A stretch of 64,000 nt of DNA from CBDANW01 sp965197825 (GTDB lineage Bacteria > Acidobacteriota > Vicinamibacteria > Marinacidobacterales > DATDRI01). Shown here piece by piece: positions 1-9,504 of this stretch (position 1 is the first letter of the stretch; every line of letters starts with the position of its first letter). Location of the stretch: contig CBDANW010000003.1 in NCBI GenBank assembly GCA_965197825.1, forward strand, positions 186,001 to 250,000. Reading direction: 5' to 3'. The notes beneath the pieces are model-generated. The model was not told where the DNA came from. It saw nothing but the letters and a program-made list of their open reading frames with translations, and did not search any database. The position numbers and the translations under genes were made by a program.

Positions 1-791
1 GAATCTCGATCGACGATTTCCGCATCGACTATGAGCTCTTCAGTGAAACGCTTCCCGAACAGTATTTCCCGAAAGGTGCCAACTGGCTGATGCTGGGGCC
101 ATCCGGGCCGCGGCGGCTGCGACTCGCCGTCGAGCATCTCGCGCAGCATCGCGGTGGTATCTGCTTCTGCGTCGATCTCGATCCCCGATGGGTCATCAAG
201 CTAATAGGCAAGGGTTGGACGGAGCAGCTGGAGGCTTACAAGAAGCACGTCATCGATCAGGCGATCACGACTCTGAGCGCCGGTCACGATATCGAGTGTT
301 TGTTCACCACACCCAAGCTTCTTGAGTCGCTCGCTCTTGCCCTGGAGGATCAAGGGACGAGCATTCGGGAATCCGGTATTACCGGGATCTTCTCGGGCGG
401 TACGGAGTTCACGCCGCAGTGGACCCGTTTCGCGGTGGAGGAGCTCTTGGACGGCGTCTACATCACGCCGACCTACGGCAACACCCTCATGGGACTGGCC
501 GCTTCCCGCCCGGTCCGGGCCGAAGATGGCTACAAGATCGCCTACTACGCGCCACAGCCCCGAGCCGTCATCGAGGTCGTCGATCCGGACGAGCCCGAGC
601 GAGTGGTGGGATACGGGGAGACGGGTCGAGTGAAGCTCACGACGTTGACGAAGGAGTTCTTCATGCCGGGCTTCCTGGAGCGCGACGAGGGGGAGCGCGA
701 GGAGCCTTTCCAAGCCTACCCCTGGGACGGAATCAGTGGAGTGCGTCCCTTCCAGAAACTAGCCGCTACGACGACGGTCGGCGTCTACTGA
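1..791 (+). CDS. Adenylate-forming acyl/aryl-CoA ligase-like protein, C-terminal part
   Basis: The reading frame is open through the left edge (first full codon at base 3), so the N-terminus lies outside the window; about 262 residues are visible up to TGA at 789-791. The visible part resembles the phenylacetate-CoA ligase (PaaK) branch of adenylate-forming enzymes: a GIFSGGTEF segment, YGNTLMG where the family has its Tyr-Gly-x-Thr/Asn loop, and GYGETGRVKLTTLTKE before the hinge. The usual C-terminal lid is short or unusual and ends in GISGVRPF. It would activate a carboxylic acid to acyl-AMP and pass it to CoA or a carrier. The next gene, 12 bases on, is an acyl-CoA-reductase-like dehydrogenase, so ligase plus reductase looks like an acid-to-aldehyde route. 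Substrate unknown; a LuxE-like acyl transferase role cannot be excluded. Confidence 0.7.
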   Translation, partial: ISIDDFRIDYELFSETLPEQYFPKGANWLMLGPSGPRRLRLAVEHLAQHRGGICFCVDLDPRWVIKLIGKGWTEQLEAYKKHVIDQAITTLSAGHDIECLFTTPKLLESLALALEDQGTSIRESGITGIFSGGTEFTPQWTRFAVEELLDGVYITPTYGNTLMGLAASRPVRAEDGYKIAYYAPQPRAVIEVVDPDEPERVVGYGETGRVKLTTLTKEFFMPGFLERDEGEREEPFQAYPWDGISGVRPFQKLAATTTVGVY

Positions 792-803
792 GGTCCGCGT
801 TGC

Positions 804-2234
804 ATGGTTAATATCCCAGTTCTTCGTTGGGGGAAGCCTTACACGAGTCTCGAAACAGAGACCATCGTTCACTTCGAGACGGGCGAGGAGCTCGCCAAAG
901 TCAGCCAGGCGAATCCCGGGATCATCCAGCGCGACATGCGCCAGGCGAGTCGTGCCCGGGCGGTGCTTAGGGAGATTCCGATTTCCAGCTTGATCGCCAT
1001 GATGAAGAAGGCGGCGGAGCTCTACAAGTCGGCGGAGCTTCCCCTGGGGGACGGAAGTCAGACACCCGAGCAATTCGTTCGCTGCCAGTCGGCCACGACC
1101 GGCCTCCCCGAGCACATGTGTCGTGCCAACATGGAGAAGAACTACTTCGTTCTTACACATATGGAGGAGATACTCGATGCCTTGACGCGAGGCCTGGATC
1201 TTTCGATCCTTCACCAGGGACATGGCGTGGAATCTCGAGGCGTACCGTTGAGCTATCAGGCGCAGTCACCGGTGTTGGGTCTGGTGCTGCCGTCCAACTC
1301 ACCCGGCGTCCACACGCTTTGGATGCCCGTGATCCCTCTGCAAGTCGGTCTCGTTTTCAAGCCCGGTCCCCAAGAGCCATGGACTCCGTATCGAATGTCT
1401 CAGGCTTTCGTCGAGGCGGGCGTTCCGAAGGAAGCGATCTCCATCTATCCTGGACTGGGGGACGTCGGTGCCGCGGTACTGGCCAGCTGTCCGCGAAGTC
1501 TGATCTTCGGTGGAACGGCCACGGTCGAGCGCTACAAAGGCAATCCGAGCGTGCAAGTCCACGGACCGGGATTTAGCAAGATACTCCTGGGCGACGACGT
1601 CGTGGACGATTGGGAAAAGTATCTGGACGTCATGGTGGACAGCATCTTCGTGAACAGCGGCCGAAGCTGCATCAGCTGCTCCGGAATCTGGGCATCGCGC
1701 CACACCCGTGAGATCGCCGACACGCTCGCCAAACGCCTGGGGCCCATCGCGCCTCAGCCTCCCGATGCTCCCGACAGTTCGCTGGCTGCTTTCACGGTGC
1801 CCGGTGTCGCCGCGGCCATCTCGAATGAGATCGATCGAGGTCTGGAGGCAGCGGGAGCCGAAGACGTGACCGACAAGTATCGAGAAGGCGAAAGCCGGCT
1901 GGTTTGTCGAGAGCGGTGCGATTACTTGCGCCCGACGATCATTCATTGTGAATCCCCCGAAAAGGAATTGGCAAACAAGGAATACATGTTTCCGTTCACG
2001 GCGGTCGTGGAATGCCCGCAGGAGCAAATGCTTGGGTCGATAGGGGGGACCTTGGTGGGAACGGTCATCACCGGGGACGAGTCTTTTCGCAAGAGGCTTC
2101 TGGATGCGACGTACATCGATCGGCTGAACTTTGGGCCCGTTCCCACCATCCGTCTCAATTGGCTCCAGCCGCACGAGGGGAGCATCATCGACTTCCTGTA
2201 TCGAGCCCGAGCGTTTCAGGAAGCGCCGTCTTGA
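804..2234 (+). CDS. Aldehyde dehydrogenase family / acyl-CoA reductase-like protein
   Basis: A 476-residue protein with the aldehyde dehydrogenase superfamily fold signature: a cofactor-domain stretch (LGLVLPSNSPGVHTLWMP, residues 158-175) and a catalytic-cysteine loop NSGRSCISCSG with Cys289 in the nucleophile position and a second Cys at 292. The usual catalytic Glu region is poorly conserved, as in CoA-acylating reductases, which do not hydrolyse the thioester. The ATG at 804 follows a GAGGT ribosome site overlapping the stop of the upstream ligase gene, so the two are probably co-translated. Likely role: NAD(P)H-dependent reduction of an acyl/aryl-CoA to an aldehyde, with the iron alcohol dehydrogenase at 10611 as a possible next step. 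Family call is firm; the reductive direction is inferred from context. Confidence 0.82.
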   Translation: MVNIPVLRWGKPYTSLETETIVHFETGEELAKVSQANPGIIQRDMRQASRARAVLREIPISSLIAMMKKAAELYKSAELPLGDGSQTPEQFVRCQSATTGLPEHMCRANMEKNYFVLTHMEEILDALTRGLDLSILHQGHGVESRGVPLSYQAQSPVLGLVLPSNSPGVHTLWMPVIPLQVGLVFKPGPQEPWTPYRMSQAFVEAGVPKEAISIYPGLGDVGAAVLASCPRSLIFGGTATVERYKGNPSVQVHGPGFSKILLGDDVVDDWEKYLDVMVDSIFVNSGRSCISCSGIWASRHTREIADTLAKRLGPIAPQPPDAPDSSLAAFTVPGVAAAISNEIDRGLEAAGAEDVTDKYREGESRLVCRERCDYLRPTIIHCESPEKELANKEYMFPFTAVVECPQEQMLGSIGGTLVGTVITGDESFRKRLLDATYIDRLNFGPVPTIRLNWLQPHEGSIIDFLYRARAFQEAPS

Positions 2235-2920
2235 GCGCCACCACCGACACGCCGCTACTCGAAGCCACCGGTCTAACCAAAGACTATCCCACGCCACGAG
2301 GCCCGCTTTCCGTCCTCGCCGGGATCGATCTCTCGTTGTCACTGGGCGATGCGCTTTCGATCATGGGGCCCTCGGGGGGAGGCAAGAGCACGCTTCTCTA
2401 CATCCTCGGTGCTCTTGAGTCTCCCACGTCGGGAACATTACGACTCGGCGGCCGAAACCCGTTCGATTTGGATGGGAAGGCACTTGCCGCGTTTCGCAAC
2501 GAAGAGGTCGGTTTCGTGTTTCAGGAGCACCACTTGTTGCCCCAGTGTTCGGTCTTGGAGAACGTGTTGACTCCTACGTTCGTGGCTCCCCCGGCCGAGG
2601 ACTACGAGGCACGGGCGAAGGATCTACTGGCGCGAGTCGGTCTCACCGAGCGGATCGAGCACAGACCGGCCGAGCTCTCGGGAGGCGAGAAACAACGTGT
2701 GGCCGTGGCCCGGGCTCTGATCCGGAACCCCAAGCTCCTGCTGTGCGATGAGCCCACCGGCAATCTCGACCCTCGCTCGGCAGAAGCGGTGGCTTCTCTT
2801 CTATTGGAGCTTCACGCCCGCGAGAAGCGGATCCTCGTCGTCGTGACCCACAGCGCGGAGCTGGCGGGAAGGTTTAAGCGGAAACTCCGACTCGACGAGG
2901 GGAAGTTGAAGCGGGCCTAA
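2231..2920 (+). CDS. ABC transporter ATP-binding protein (LolD/MacB type)
   Basis: The best start is TTG at 2231, which shares bases with the TGA of the dehydrogenase (TTGA), giving 229 residues, normal for LolD-type ATPases; frames starting further left run inside the previous gene. Visible motifs: Walker A GPSGGGKST (46-54), Q-loop FQEH (97-100), signature LSGGE (149-153), Walker B LLLCDEP (169-175), D-loop NLDPRS and switch His in VVVTHS. It powers the permease encoded 16 bases downstream. Systems of this type extract lipoproteins or export small molecules through a mechanotransmission mechanism rather than classical transport. The substrate cannot be read from the sequence. Confidence 0.92.
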   Translation: MSATTDTPLLEATGLTKDYPTPRGPLSVLAGIDLSLSLGDALSIMGPSGGGKSTLLYILGALESPTSGTLRLGGRNPFDLDGKALAAFRNEEVGFVFQEHHLLPQCSVLENVLTPTFVAPPAEDYEARAKDLLARVGLTERIEHRPAELSGGEKQRVAVARALIRNPKLLLCDEPTGNLDPRSAEAVASLLLELHAREKRILVVVTHSAELAGRFKRKLRLDEGKLKRA

Positions 2921-2936
2921 CCGGAGGCAGAGTCCT

Positions 2937-5900
2937 ATGGGCAAACGCGGTCTGCTGCGTAGAAGCCTGGTCTACTACTGGCGCACTCACCTCGTTGTCG
3001 TCCTCGGAGTGGCGACGGCGGTGGCGGTTCTCGCCGGGGCGTTGCTGGTTGGCGAGTCGGTGCGGGCTAGCCTTAGGGATCTGTTCCTCGGTCGCCTCGG
3101 AAACACCGACTACGTCGTCTCCTCCGTCGATTTCTTTCGAGAGGAGTTGGCCGTCGATCTGAAACGATACCAGGAGTTCTTCCGCACCTTCCGAGACGTG
3201 AGCCCCCTCATTGCGCTGGAGGCGGTTGTCGTTCATGAGGCGAGCGGGCGACGGAGCTCGGGTGTTCAAGTGTACGGTGTAGACGATCGTTTTTGGGCTT
3301 TCCATGGGTTGGACGTGAGCTCCTCGGTGAATCCGATCGGTCGAGAGGTACTTCTGACCGAGAGCCTGGTACATGAACTGGGAAGCCGAGCGGGAGACAC
3401 GATCCTCGTGCGAGTCGAGCAGCCGTACGACGTGCCGGGCGAGTTTCTGCACGGCCGGAAGGAGGATACGGGTCGTACCATCCGATTGACCGCTCGGGAG
3501 GGCCTCTCCGAATCAGGAGTCTGCGAGTTCTCGCTCCATCCGCAGCAGGGCGATGTTCAGGCCGTCTTCGTTCCGCTGGAAAGATTACAGAGAGATCTCG
3601 AACGGGAAGACCGTGTCAACGCCCTTCTAGTTTCCGGAGGCGACGATTCATCGGAGTTGGTTGGCACGGAGTCACTCTCTGAAATACTCGGTGAGACTTT
3701 CCGACTCGAAGACGTGGGTGTGACTCTCCGCGTGCTCGAAGACGCGCACAGCCTATCACTGGAGAGCGATCGGATCCTCATCGGTGATGGCGTTGCTGCG
3801 GCGGCTCGGACGGCGGCCAGCCGGCTCGGTCTCGAGACGTCACTCATCTTCACCTACATGGCGAATACCATGCGTTCCGGATCCGTCGAAATTCCTTATT
3901 CGCTGGTGAGCGCGTTGGACACCAAGGCGTTCGACACGCTGCAAGCCGGCATGGAGAGGTTGCCGTTCCCGGATCCGTCCAGCGAGGAATCCATGGAGTC
4001 TCTAATGGGGCATCCAATGGATCGGGCCATTGTCTTGAACGACTGGGCGGCGCTTGATCTGGGAGTTCGCCTGGGTGACCTCCTGACGCTCGAGTACTAC
4101 GTTTGGGAGGACGGGGGACGTCTCGCAACACGGAGTGCGGATTTCCAAGTTTCCAGTATTGTGCCGATGGACGGACCGGCCGGTGATCCAGATCTCGCGC
4201 CGACCTATCCGGGAATCACGGATTCCGACGCGCTTGCCGATTGGGATCCGCCTTTTCCGATCGACCTCGATCGAGTGCGGCCCAAGGACGAGGACTACTG
4301 GGAGTTGTACCGGGCCACGCCGAAGGCCTTCATCCCCCTCGATGCCGGACAAGAGCTCTGGCGCAGCAGATATGGTTCGCTCACGTCCATTCGAATCTTT
4401 CCCAACGGAGCGGGGAACGACCTCGGCTCGGCCCTCGATGCATTCAGAGGGAGTCTTCGAGAAACGATCGAGCCGATCCAATCCGGGCTGAGCGTTTACC
4501 CGGTTCGTGCTCAGGGGATTCGCGCCTCTCGGGGAGCCACAGACTTCGGCGAGTACTTCGTCTACTTCAGCTTTTTCCTCGTCGTATCCGCTCTTCTCCT
4601 GACCGGACTCTTCTTTCGCTTGGGAGTCGAGCAGCGTCTGACTGAAATCGGGATGCTTCACGCCATGGGTTTCCCGGCGAAAACGATCCGCCGCGTGTTC
4701 TTGAAGGAAGGACTGGTCTTGGCCATCATCGGGAGCGCCATTGGTTTGATCGGCGCGGTCGCCTACGCCGAACTCATCATGTTCGGGCTCCGGACGTGGT
4801 GGGTCGCCGCGGTGGGCACTCGACTCCTGACGCTGCACGCGTCGCCGACTTCCTTGCTGCTCGGTGGTGGCGGGGGAATCCTCGCCGCGGTGGGCGCTAT
4901 CGCCTGGACTCTCCGCAGCGTGCAACCGATGAGCCCTCGGAGCCTTTTGTCCGGCGCGCAGATTGATACCTATGCGCCGGCTGGCAAGAGACGGAAAGTG
5001 TTTGTTTCCAGTATCTTCGCTGCGATCGTCGCGTCGATCCTTCTGCTGGGTGCCTGGATCGATTGGGTGAGTCCGGTAGCGGGTTTCTTCGGTGCGGGTA
5101 CGCTCCTGCTCGTGGCGTCGCTCTCCGGCCTCTGGACGCGCCTGTCCGGGGGTGACAGGGACGTCTTGACCGGCACCGGACGTTGGGCGGTCTCCCGCCT
5201 GGGATTCAGAAACGTCACCCACCGCCCGGGGCGTAGTCTTCTCTGCGTTTCGCTGATCGCATTCGCCACGTTCGTCATCGTGGCGGTCGATGCCTTCCGT
5301 CGAGATGACCGGGAGGCCTCGCTGGATCCGAAATCGGGAACGGGCGGCTTCCCGCTCATGGCCCAATCGCTTCTCCCTCTCGTCTGGAATCCGGATTCCG
5401 CACAAGGAAGAGCGGCTCTCGGTTTGGAGGACGATGACGTGCTGGCGGGAGTGCGTTTCGCTCCGTTCCGAGTGCGTCCGGGAGAGGACGCGAGCTGCCT
5501 GAACCTTTACCGGCCGCAGAATCCAAGGATTGTTGCGCCGACCGAAGAGTTCGTTCGCAGCGGGCGTTTCGACTTTGCCGCAACGCTCGCTGAGACGCAG
5601 GAAGAACAAGACAATCCCTGGTTGATACTCGAGAGAACGGAACCGGACGGGGCTATCCCGGTCATCGGGGACGCCAATTCGATGACCTACGTGCTCTACC
5701 TCGGGTTGGGAGACGACTTCGAGCTCGAGCGAGGTGGCAAGGAACCTCTTCGGCTTCGCCTGGTGGGCATGCTCCGAGACAGTGTCTTCCAGGGCGAGCT
5801 CCTGATGTCGGAGAGGAACTTTCTCCGGGCGTTTCCGGATGAGGAGGGTTTTCGACTCTTCCTGCTCGACGTGTCAAGCGAACAGACCGATCAGGTGACG

Positions 5901-6368
5901 GAAGCTCTCGAACAGAGGCTGGTCGACTTCGGCGTGGACGTCGTCGGCACGGCGGAGCGACTGGCGGCTTTTCATCGCGTGGAGAATACCTATCTCTCGA
6001 CGTTTCAGACTCTGGGAGGTCTGGGCCTGGTACTTGGCACGTTCGGTCTCGCTGCAGTTTTGTTGCGCAACGTCCTAGAGAGGCGTCGGGAGCTGGCACT
6101 GCTACGGGCAGTGGGTTATGGCTCGCGAGACTTTTCGCTGATGATCTTGGCGGAGAACGCGGCGTTGCTTTTCTGGGGGCTGGCCACCGGTGCGTTGTGT
6201 GCGCTGGTGGCCATCACACCAGCGCTTGCCTCACGCGGCGGCGCCTTCTCTTTGCCGTCTTTGAGCTTGTTGCTGCTGGCGGTCTTAGCGAGCGGCGTAC
6301 TCGCTTCCCTGCTTGCCGTAGCAGCGTCGGTGCGCTCCCCGCTACTTGTGGCCCTCCGCGCCGAGTGA
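2937..6368 (+). CDS. FtsX/MacB-type ABC transporter permease, 1143 residues
   Basis: A long permease with a GGAGG ribosome site before ATG 2937. An N-terminal membrane helix (about residues 19-40) is followed by a large extracytoplasmic domain of about 500 residues, then a cluster of helices (from about 545, FFLVVSALLLTGLFF onward), a second extracytoplasmic domain, and a C-terminal FtsX-like helical block containing the cytoplasmic coupling segment RRRELALLRAVGY. The earlier repeat EIGMLHAMGFPAKTIRR is the equivalent coupling helix of the first half, so this is a two-halves-in-one permease. It pairs with the ATPase just upstream. Such pairs release lipoproteins or export peptides, toxins or lipids in Gram-negative bacteria. 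Cargo unknown. Confidence 0.88.
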   Translation: MGKRGLLRRSLVYYWRTHLVVVLGVATAVAVLAGALLVGESVRASLRDLFLGRLGNTDYVVSSVDFFREELAVDLKRYQEFFRTFRDVSPLIALEAVVVHEASGRRSSGVQVYGVDDRFWAFHGLDVSSSVNPIGREVLLTESLVHELGSRAGDTILVRVEQPYDVPGEFLHGRKEDTGRTIRLTAREGLSESGVCEFSLHPQQGDVQAVFVPLERLQRDLEREDRVNALLVSGGDDSSELVGTESLSEILGETFRLEDVGVTLRVLEDAHSLSLESDRILIGDGVAAAARTAASRLGLETSLIFTYMANTMRSGSVEIPYSLVSALDTKAFDTLQAGMERLPFPDPSSEESMESLMGHPMDRAIVLNDWAALDLGVRLGDLLTLEYYVWEDGGRLATRSADFQVSSIVPMDGPAGDPDLAPTYPGITDSDALADWDPPFPIDLDRVRPKDEDYWELYRATPKAFIPLDAGQELWRSRYGSLTSIRIFPNGAGNDLGSALDAFRGSLRETIEPIQSGLSVYPVRAQGIRASRGATDFGEYFVYFSFFLVVSALLLTGLFFRLGVEQRLTEIGMLHAMGFPAKTIRRVFLKEGLVLAIIGSAIGLIGAVAYAELIMFGLRTWWVAAVGTRLLTLHASPTSLLLGGGGGILAAVGAIAWTLRSVQPMSPRSLLSGAQIDTYAPAGKRRKVFVSSIFAAIVASILLLGAWIDWVSPVAGFFGAGTLLLVASLSGLWTRLSGGDRDVLTGTGRWAVSRLGFRNVTHRPGRSLLCVSLIAFATFVIVAVDAFRRDDREASLDPKSGTGGFPLMAQSLLPLVWNPDSAQGRAALGLEDDDVLAGVRFAPFRVRPGEDASCLNLYRPQNPRIVAPTEEFVRSGRFDFAATLAETQEEQDNPWLILERTEPDGAIPVIGDANSMTYVLYLGLGDDFELERGGKEPLRLRLVGMLRDSVFQGELLMSERNFLRAFPDEEGFRLFLLDVSSEQTDQVTEALEQRLVDFGVDVVGTAERLAAFHRVENTYLSTFQTLGGLGLVLGTFGLAAVLLRNVLERRRELALLRAVGYGSRDFSLMILAENAALLFWGLATGALCALVAITPALASRGGAFSLPSLSLLLLAVLASGVLASLLAVAASVRSPLLVALRAE

Positions 6369-6441
6369 TTCCGATTTTGCCTCACCACTGGATCGGATCC
6401 CGCGAATTGTTTACTGTGCACTAGGAGATTGGGAGAAACGT

Positions 6442-7704
6442 ATGGCGAATCGCGTTAGAGCAGTCATCTGGGCGGCGACTTTTTTCGCGGCCCTCGGCAT
6501 CGGAGCGGCCCAGGGTCCCTCGCCAAGCTGGCGCCAGTGGGGCGGACCCGATCGCAACTTCCATTTGGAGTCGGCGCCACTGGCGACCAGTTGGCCCGCT
6601 AGCGGTCCCGAGCAAATCTGGAGCCGACCACTGGGTGAAGGTTACTCCGTCGTCGACGACGACGGTACGCTTTACACAATGTATCGCGACGGCGGCGACG
6701 AAGTCATCGTTGCCCTGAACGCCGACACGGGGGAGACGCGTTGGCAGCACGTTTATCGTGCGCCTTCCCCAGATGACGGGAACTTCGGTTTCTGGTTAAG
6801 TTCAGGCGGGCACGGACCCTATTCCACGCCCCTCATCGTGGGGAGTCGCCTGTTCGCGGTCGGCGCGAACGGCCAGTTTCATGCACTCGATAAGAAGTCC
6901 GGGGACGTTCTGTGGTCCCACCATCTCGTCGAAGAGTTCAACATGTCGGGCTACAGCGCCTACGCATCGAGCCCCATCGCCTATGGTGATAACGTCATCC
7001 TTCCTGTCGGGGGACGCGGGCAGGGAGTCGTCGCCTTCGATCGGGGAACCGGTGCCGTTGCCTGGAAGAACCAGGACTTCCAGCTGGCTCCGGCCTCGCC
7101 AGTTCTAATCAACGTCGACGGGGAGGAACAGATTGTTGTTTTCGGACAACAGCAACTGGTGGGAGTCGATCCCCGTAATGGCAATCTGCTATGGAGTCAT
7201 CCGCACCAGACGGAATACGGCCTCAACATCAGTACGCCGGTGTGGGGCGACGGGAACCTCTTGTTTTCCTCTTCTGCCTACAACGGGGGGAGCCGCGTCG
7301 TCCGCCTGCGGCGGGAAGACGGTAAGACGACGGCCGAGGAACTCTGGTTCAACAACCGGATGCGCGTGCACTTCGGAAACGCGCTTCGCATCGGCGATCT
7401 CGTTCTCGGCACCAGCGGAGATTTCGGGCCGGCTTTCTTCACCGCCCTGAATATCAATACCGGGGAGGAAGCGTGGCGGGAGCGAAGCTTCGGTCGCTCC
7501 CACATGCTGTACGCGGATGGGAAACTGGTGATCGTCGATGAAGATGGAGAAATTGCACTGGCGACGCTCACGGCACGGGGGTTAGAAGTCCATGCGCGGG
7601 CCGAGATACTGACGGAGAACGCCTGGACGCCGCCCACGTTGGTCGGAAGCCGACTCTATATTCGTGATAGAAAGAATATCCTGGCACTCGATTTGAGCGA
7701 GTAG
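6442..7704 (+). CDS. Exported PQQ-like beta-propeller repeat protein
   Basis: Start chosen at ATG 6442, preceded by GGGAG; an in-frame ATG at 6346 would lie inside the permease gene. The N-terminus is a signal peptide (hydrophobic AVIWAATFFAALGIGAAQG). The mature 400 residues are BamB/PQQ-like propeller blades with the recurrent pattern LNADTGETRWQH, DKKSGDVLWSHH, GAVAWKNQD, DPRNGNLLWSH. It opens with WRQWGGPDRNF, the WxQWxGP entry motif of this family. No catalytic residues of true quinoprotein dehydrogenases are recognisable, so a binding or scaffold role in the periplasm is as likely as an enzyme. First of five related proteins in the next 9 kb. Confidence 0.85.
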   Translation: MANRVRAVIWAATFFAALGIGAAQGPSPSWRQWGGPDRNFHLESAPLATSWPASGPEQIWSRPLGEGYSVVDDDGTLYTMYRDGGDEVIVALNADTGETRWQHVYRAPSPDDGNFGFWLSSGGHGPYSTPLIVGSRLFAVGANGQFHALDKKSGDVLWSHHLVEEFNMSGYSAYASSPIAYGDNVILPVGGRGQGVVAFDRGTGAVAWKNQDFQLAPASPVLINVDGEEQIVVFGQQQLVGVDPRNGNLLWSHPHQTEYGLNISTPVWGDGNLLFSSSAYNGGSRVVRLRREDGKTTAEELWFNNRMRVHFGNALRIGDLVLGTSGDFGPAFFTALNINTGEEAWRERSFGRSHMLYADGKLVIVDEDGEIALATLTARGLEVHARAEILTENAWTPPTLVGSRLYIRDRKNILALDLSE

Positions 7705-7734
7705 TCGAGAGCTTCACGCTTCGAGGAGACAAAA

Positions 7735-9009
7735 GTGAATCGTTCTTATGCGTTGGTCTTGATTCTCGTCCTAATCCCAACTTCCTTTGCTACTCGTGCC
7801 ACTGCCGAGAACTGGCCGCAGTGGCGCGGACCTTCACTGAACGGAGTCAGCGGTGAGACCGGCGTCCCGATCAGCTGGAGCACGACGGAGAACGTAACCT
7901 GGAAACTAGAATTGCCGGCGTGGAGCGGTTCGACGCCAATTATTTGGGAAGACCGCATCTTCCTTAATGTGGCCGAGGACGGCAATCTCTATCTCTGGTG
8001 CTTGGATCGTGCGGACGCAAGCATTCTATGGAAGCGTTTCTTGAGTGATGGCGATCGCAAACAACGCAAACAGAACATGTCTTCGCCGTCACCGGTCACC
8101 GACGGCCAGCACGTTTGGATCATGACCGGGACCGGGATTCTCAAGGGATTCGACTTCGCCGGTACCGAGATTTGGGCGCGGGACGTTCAGAGAGACTACG
8201 GCCCCTTCGGGCTTAACTGGGGTTATGCCTCCTCGCCGCTCCTACATGAAGGTGCCCTATACGTTCAGGTGCTGCACGGCATGAAGACCGATGATCCGTC
8301 CTACGTGATGCGGCTCGACAAGATGACCGGGGAAACGGTTTGGCGGGTGGAGCGGCCGACGGATGCGATTCGGGAATCGCCCGACTCGTACACGACCCCG
8401 GCGCTTCTCCAATACGACGGCAAGACCGAGATCGTGATTACCGGCGGCGACTGCGTCACCGGTCACGATCCGGCAACCGGTGAGGAATTGTGGCGAGCGA
8501 ACGGGTTGAACCCGGAAAAGCGCCGCAACTACCGGATCGTGGCTTCTCCGGTCGTGAACGGCGACATCATTTACGCCCCTACTCGTGAGAGACCGTTGCT
8601 GGCGTTGCGCGCCGGTGGCCGCGGTGATGTGACCGACTCGCATCGCTTGTGGTCCTTCGAGCATGGTCCCGACGTTCCCACTCCCGTTTCCGATGGGAAG
8701 TACTTCTACGTCGTGAACGACAGGGGCATCATGTGGGCTCTCGACGCCGAGACCGGTGAGGAGATCTGGGGGCAACAGAGAACCGCTCCGGGCACTTACA
8801 GTTCGTCCCCGGTGCTCGTTGATGGCAAGATCTTCGTTACGAGCGAGGACGGTGTGACGACGGTCGTGAGGTCGGGACCGGAGTTCGAGATCCTGGCAGA
8901 AAACTCGCTGGATGATTACAGCCTGAGCTCGCCCGCCATCTCGCAAGGCCAGGTCTTCATGCGGACCGCGGGGCACCTCTACTGCATCGGCGAAAGAGCG
9001 ACGCCCTGA
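7735..9009 (+). CDS. Exported PQQ-like beta-propeller repeat protein, second copy
   Basis: Begins at GTG 7735 with a GAGGAG ribosome site 6 bases upstream; 424 residues. Signal peptide (SYALVLILVLIPTSFATRATA) then the entry motif NWPQWRGPSLNGVS, typical of the exported WRGP propeller proteins abundant in Acidobacteriota and Planctomycetota. Blades contain LDRADASILWKR, DKMTGETVWR, DPATGEELWR and DAETGEEIWGQQ. Only 30 bases separate it from the preceding paralogue, so they form a two-gene unit. It converges on the leftward operon ending at 9019. Function unknown beyond a periplasmic propeller. Confidence 0.86.
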   Translation: MNRSYALVLILVLIPTSFATRATAENWPQWRGPSLNGVSGETGVPISWSTTENVTWKLELPAWSGSTPIIWEDRIFLNVAEDGNLYLWCLDRADASILWKRFLSDGDRKQRKQNMSSPSPVTDGQHVWIMTGTGILKGFDFAGTEIWARDVQRDYGPFGLNWGYASSPLLHEGALYVQVLHGMKTDDPSYVMRLDKMTGETVWRVERPTDAIRESPDSYTTPALLQYDGKTEIVITGGDCVTGHDPATGEELWRANGLNPEKRRNYRIVASPVVNGDIIYAPTRERPLLALRAGGRGDVTDSHRLWSFEHGPDVPTPVSDGKYFYVVNDRGIMWALDAETGEEIWGQQRTAPGTYSSSPVLVDGKIFVTSEDGVTTVVRSGPEFEILAENSLDDYSLSSPAISQGQVFMRTAGHLYCIGERATP

Positions 9010-9018
9010 ATGACTTCA

Positions 9019-9465
9019 CTAGGCCGGCTTGTAGTACAGAACCATCCCCACGCCGGCCGCCGCCAGAACGAATCCCAGATAGAGCAGCGGACTGGGAGCG
9101 CTCTTGGGCGGATGCATCGTCATCGATACCAGCACGTTGATGAGGGGTGCCCCCGCAAAGACTAGAGGCATCACATAGGTGGGGAGGCCGCCCGCCTTGA
9201 AGGCCCAGATGATGCAAACTGCTCCGATGGCGCCCAGCGCGCCGCCGAGCGTCGCCGCCACGGAGCCGCTCCAGTTGAATCCCCCTAGCCCTCCTTCATA
9301 GGAAAGGGCGACTACCGGTACCAGGATACCGATGAGAAAGTAGGCGACGCCCACACACAGTAGGGCGCGCCACGGGTTCCCGAGAAGCACCTGTCCCTGG
9401 TGCAAGGCCGGTCCATACATGCCCCAAAAGATGACAGCGCCTGCGACGAACAGCATCCATTTCAT
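9019..9465 (-). CDS. Small integral membrane protein
   Basis: About 148 residues with four or five hydrophobic helices (WMLFVAGAVIFWGMYG; ALLCVGVAYFLIGILVPVVAL; GALGAIGAVCIIWAF; YVMPLVFAGAPLINVLVS; LLYLGFVLAAAGVGMVLYY). ATG at 9465 is preferred because a GGAG sits 9 bases before it; an in-frame TTG at 9480 is an alternative. The helix arrangement resembles one half of a DMT/EamA-type transporter, but I see no diagnostic motif. It is the last gene of the leftward operon, 39 bases after the propeller protein at 9505. The TAG stop is 10 bases from the convergent gene's stop, leaving no room for a separate terminator. Confidence 0.7.
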   Translation of the reverse strand: MKWMLFVAGAVIFWGMYGPALHQGQVLLGNPWRALLCVGVAYFLIGILVPVVALSYEGGLGGFNWSGSVAATLGGALGAIGAVCIIWAFKAGGLPTYVMPLVFAGAPLINVLVSMTMHPPKSAPSPLLYLGFVLAAAGVGMVLYYKPA

Positions 9466-9504
9466 TGAAGTAAGCTCCAATCTGTAATGTCGTGGGTTAG
9501 GTTT

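Noticed and set aside
1..2234. LuxCE-type fatty acid reductase operon.
   Set aside because: Both proteins fit broader CoA-ligase and aldehyde dehydrogenase families; no luciferase or thioesterase gene is near and key Lux motifs were not recognised.
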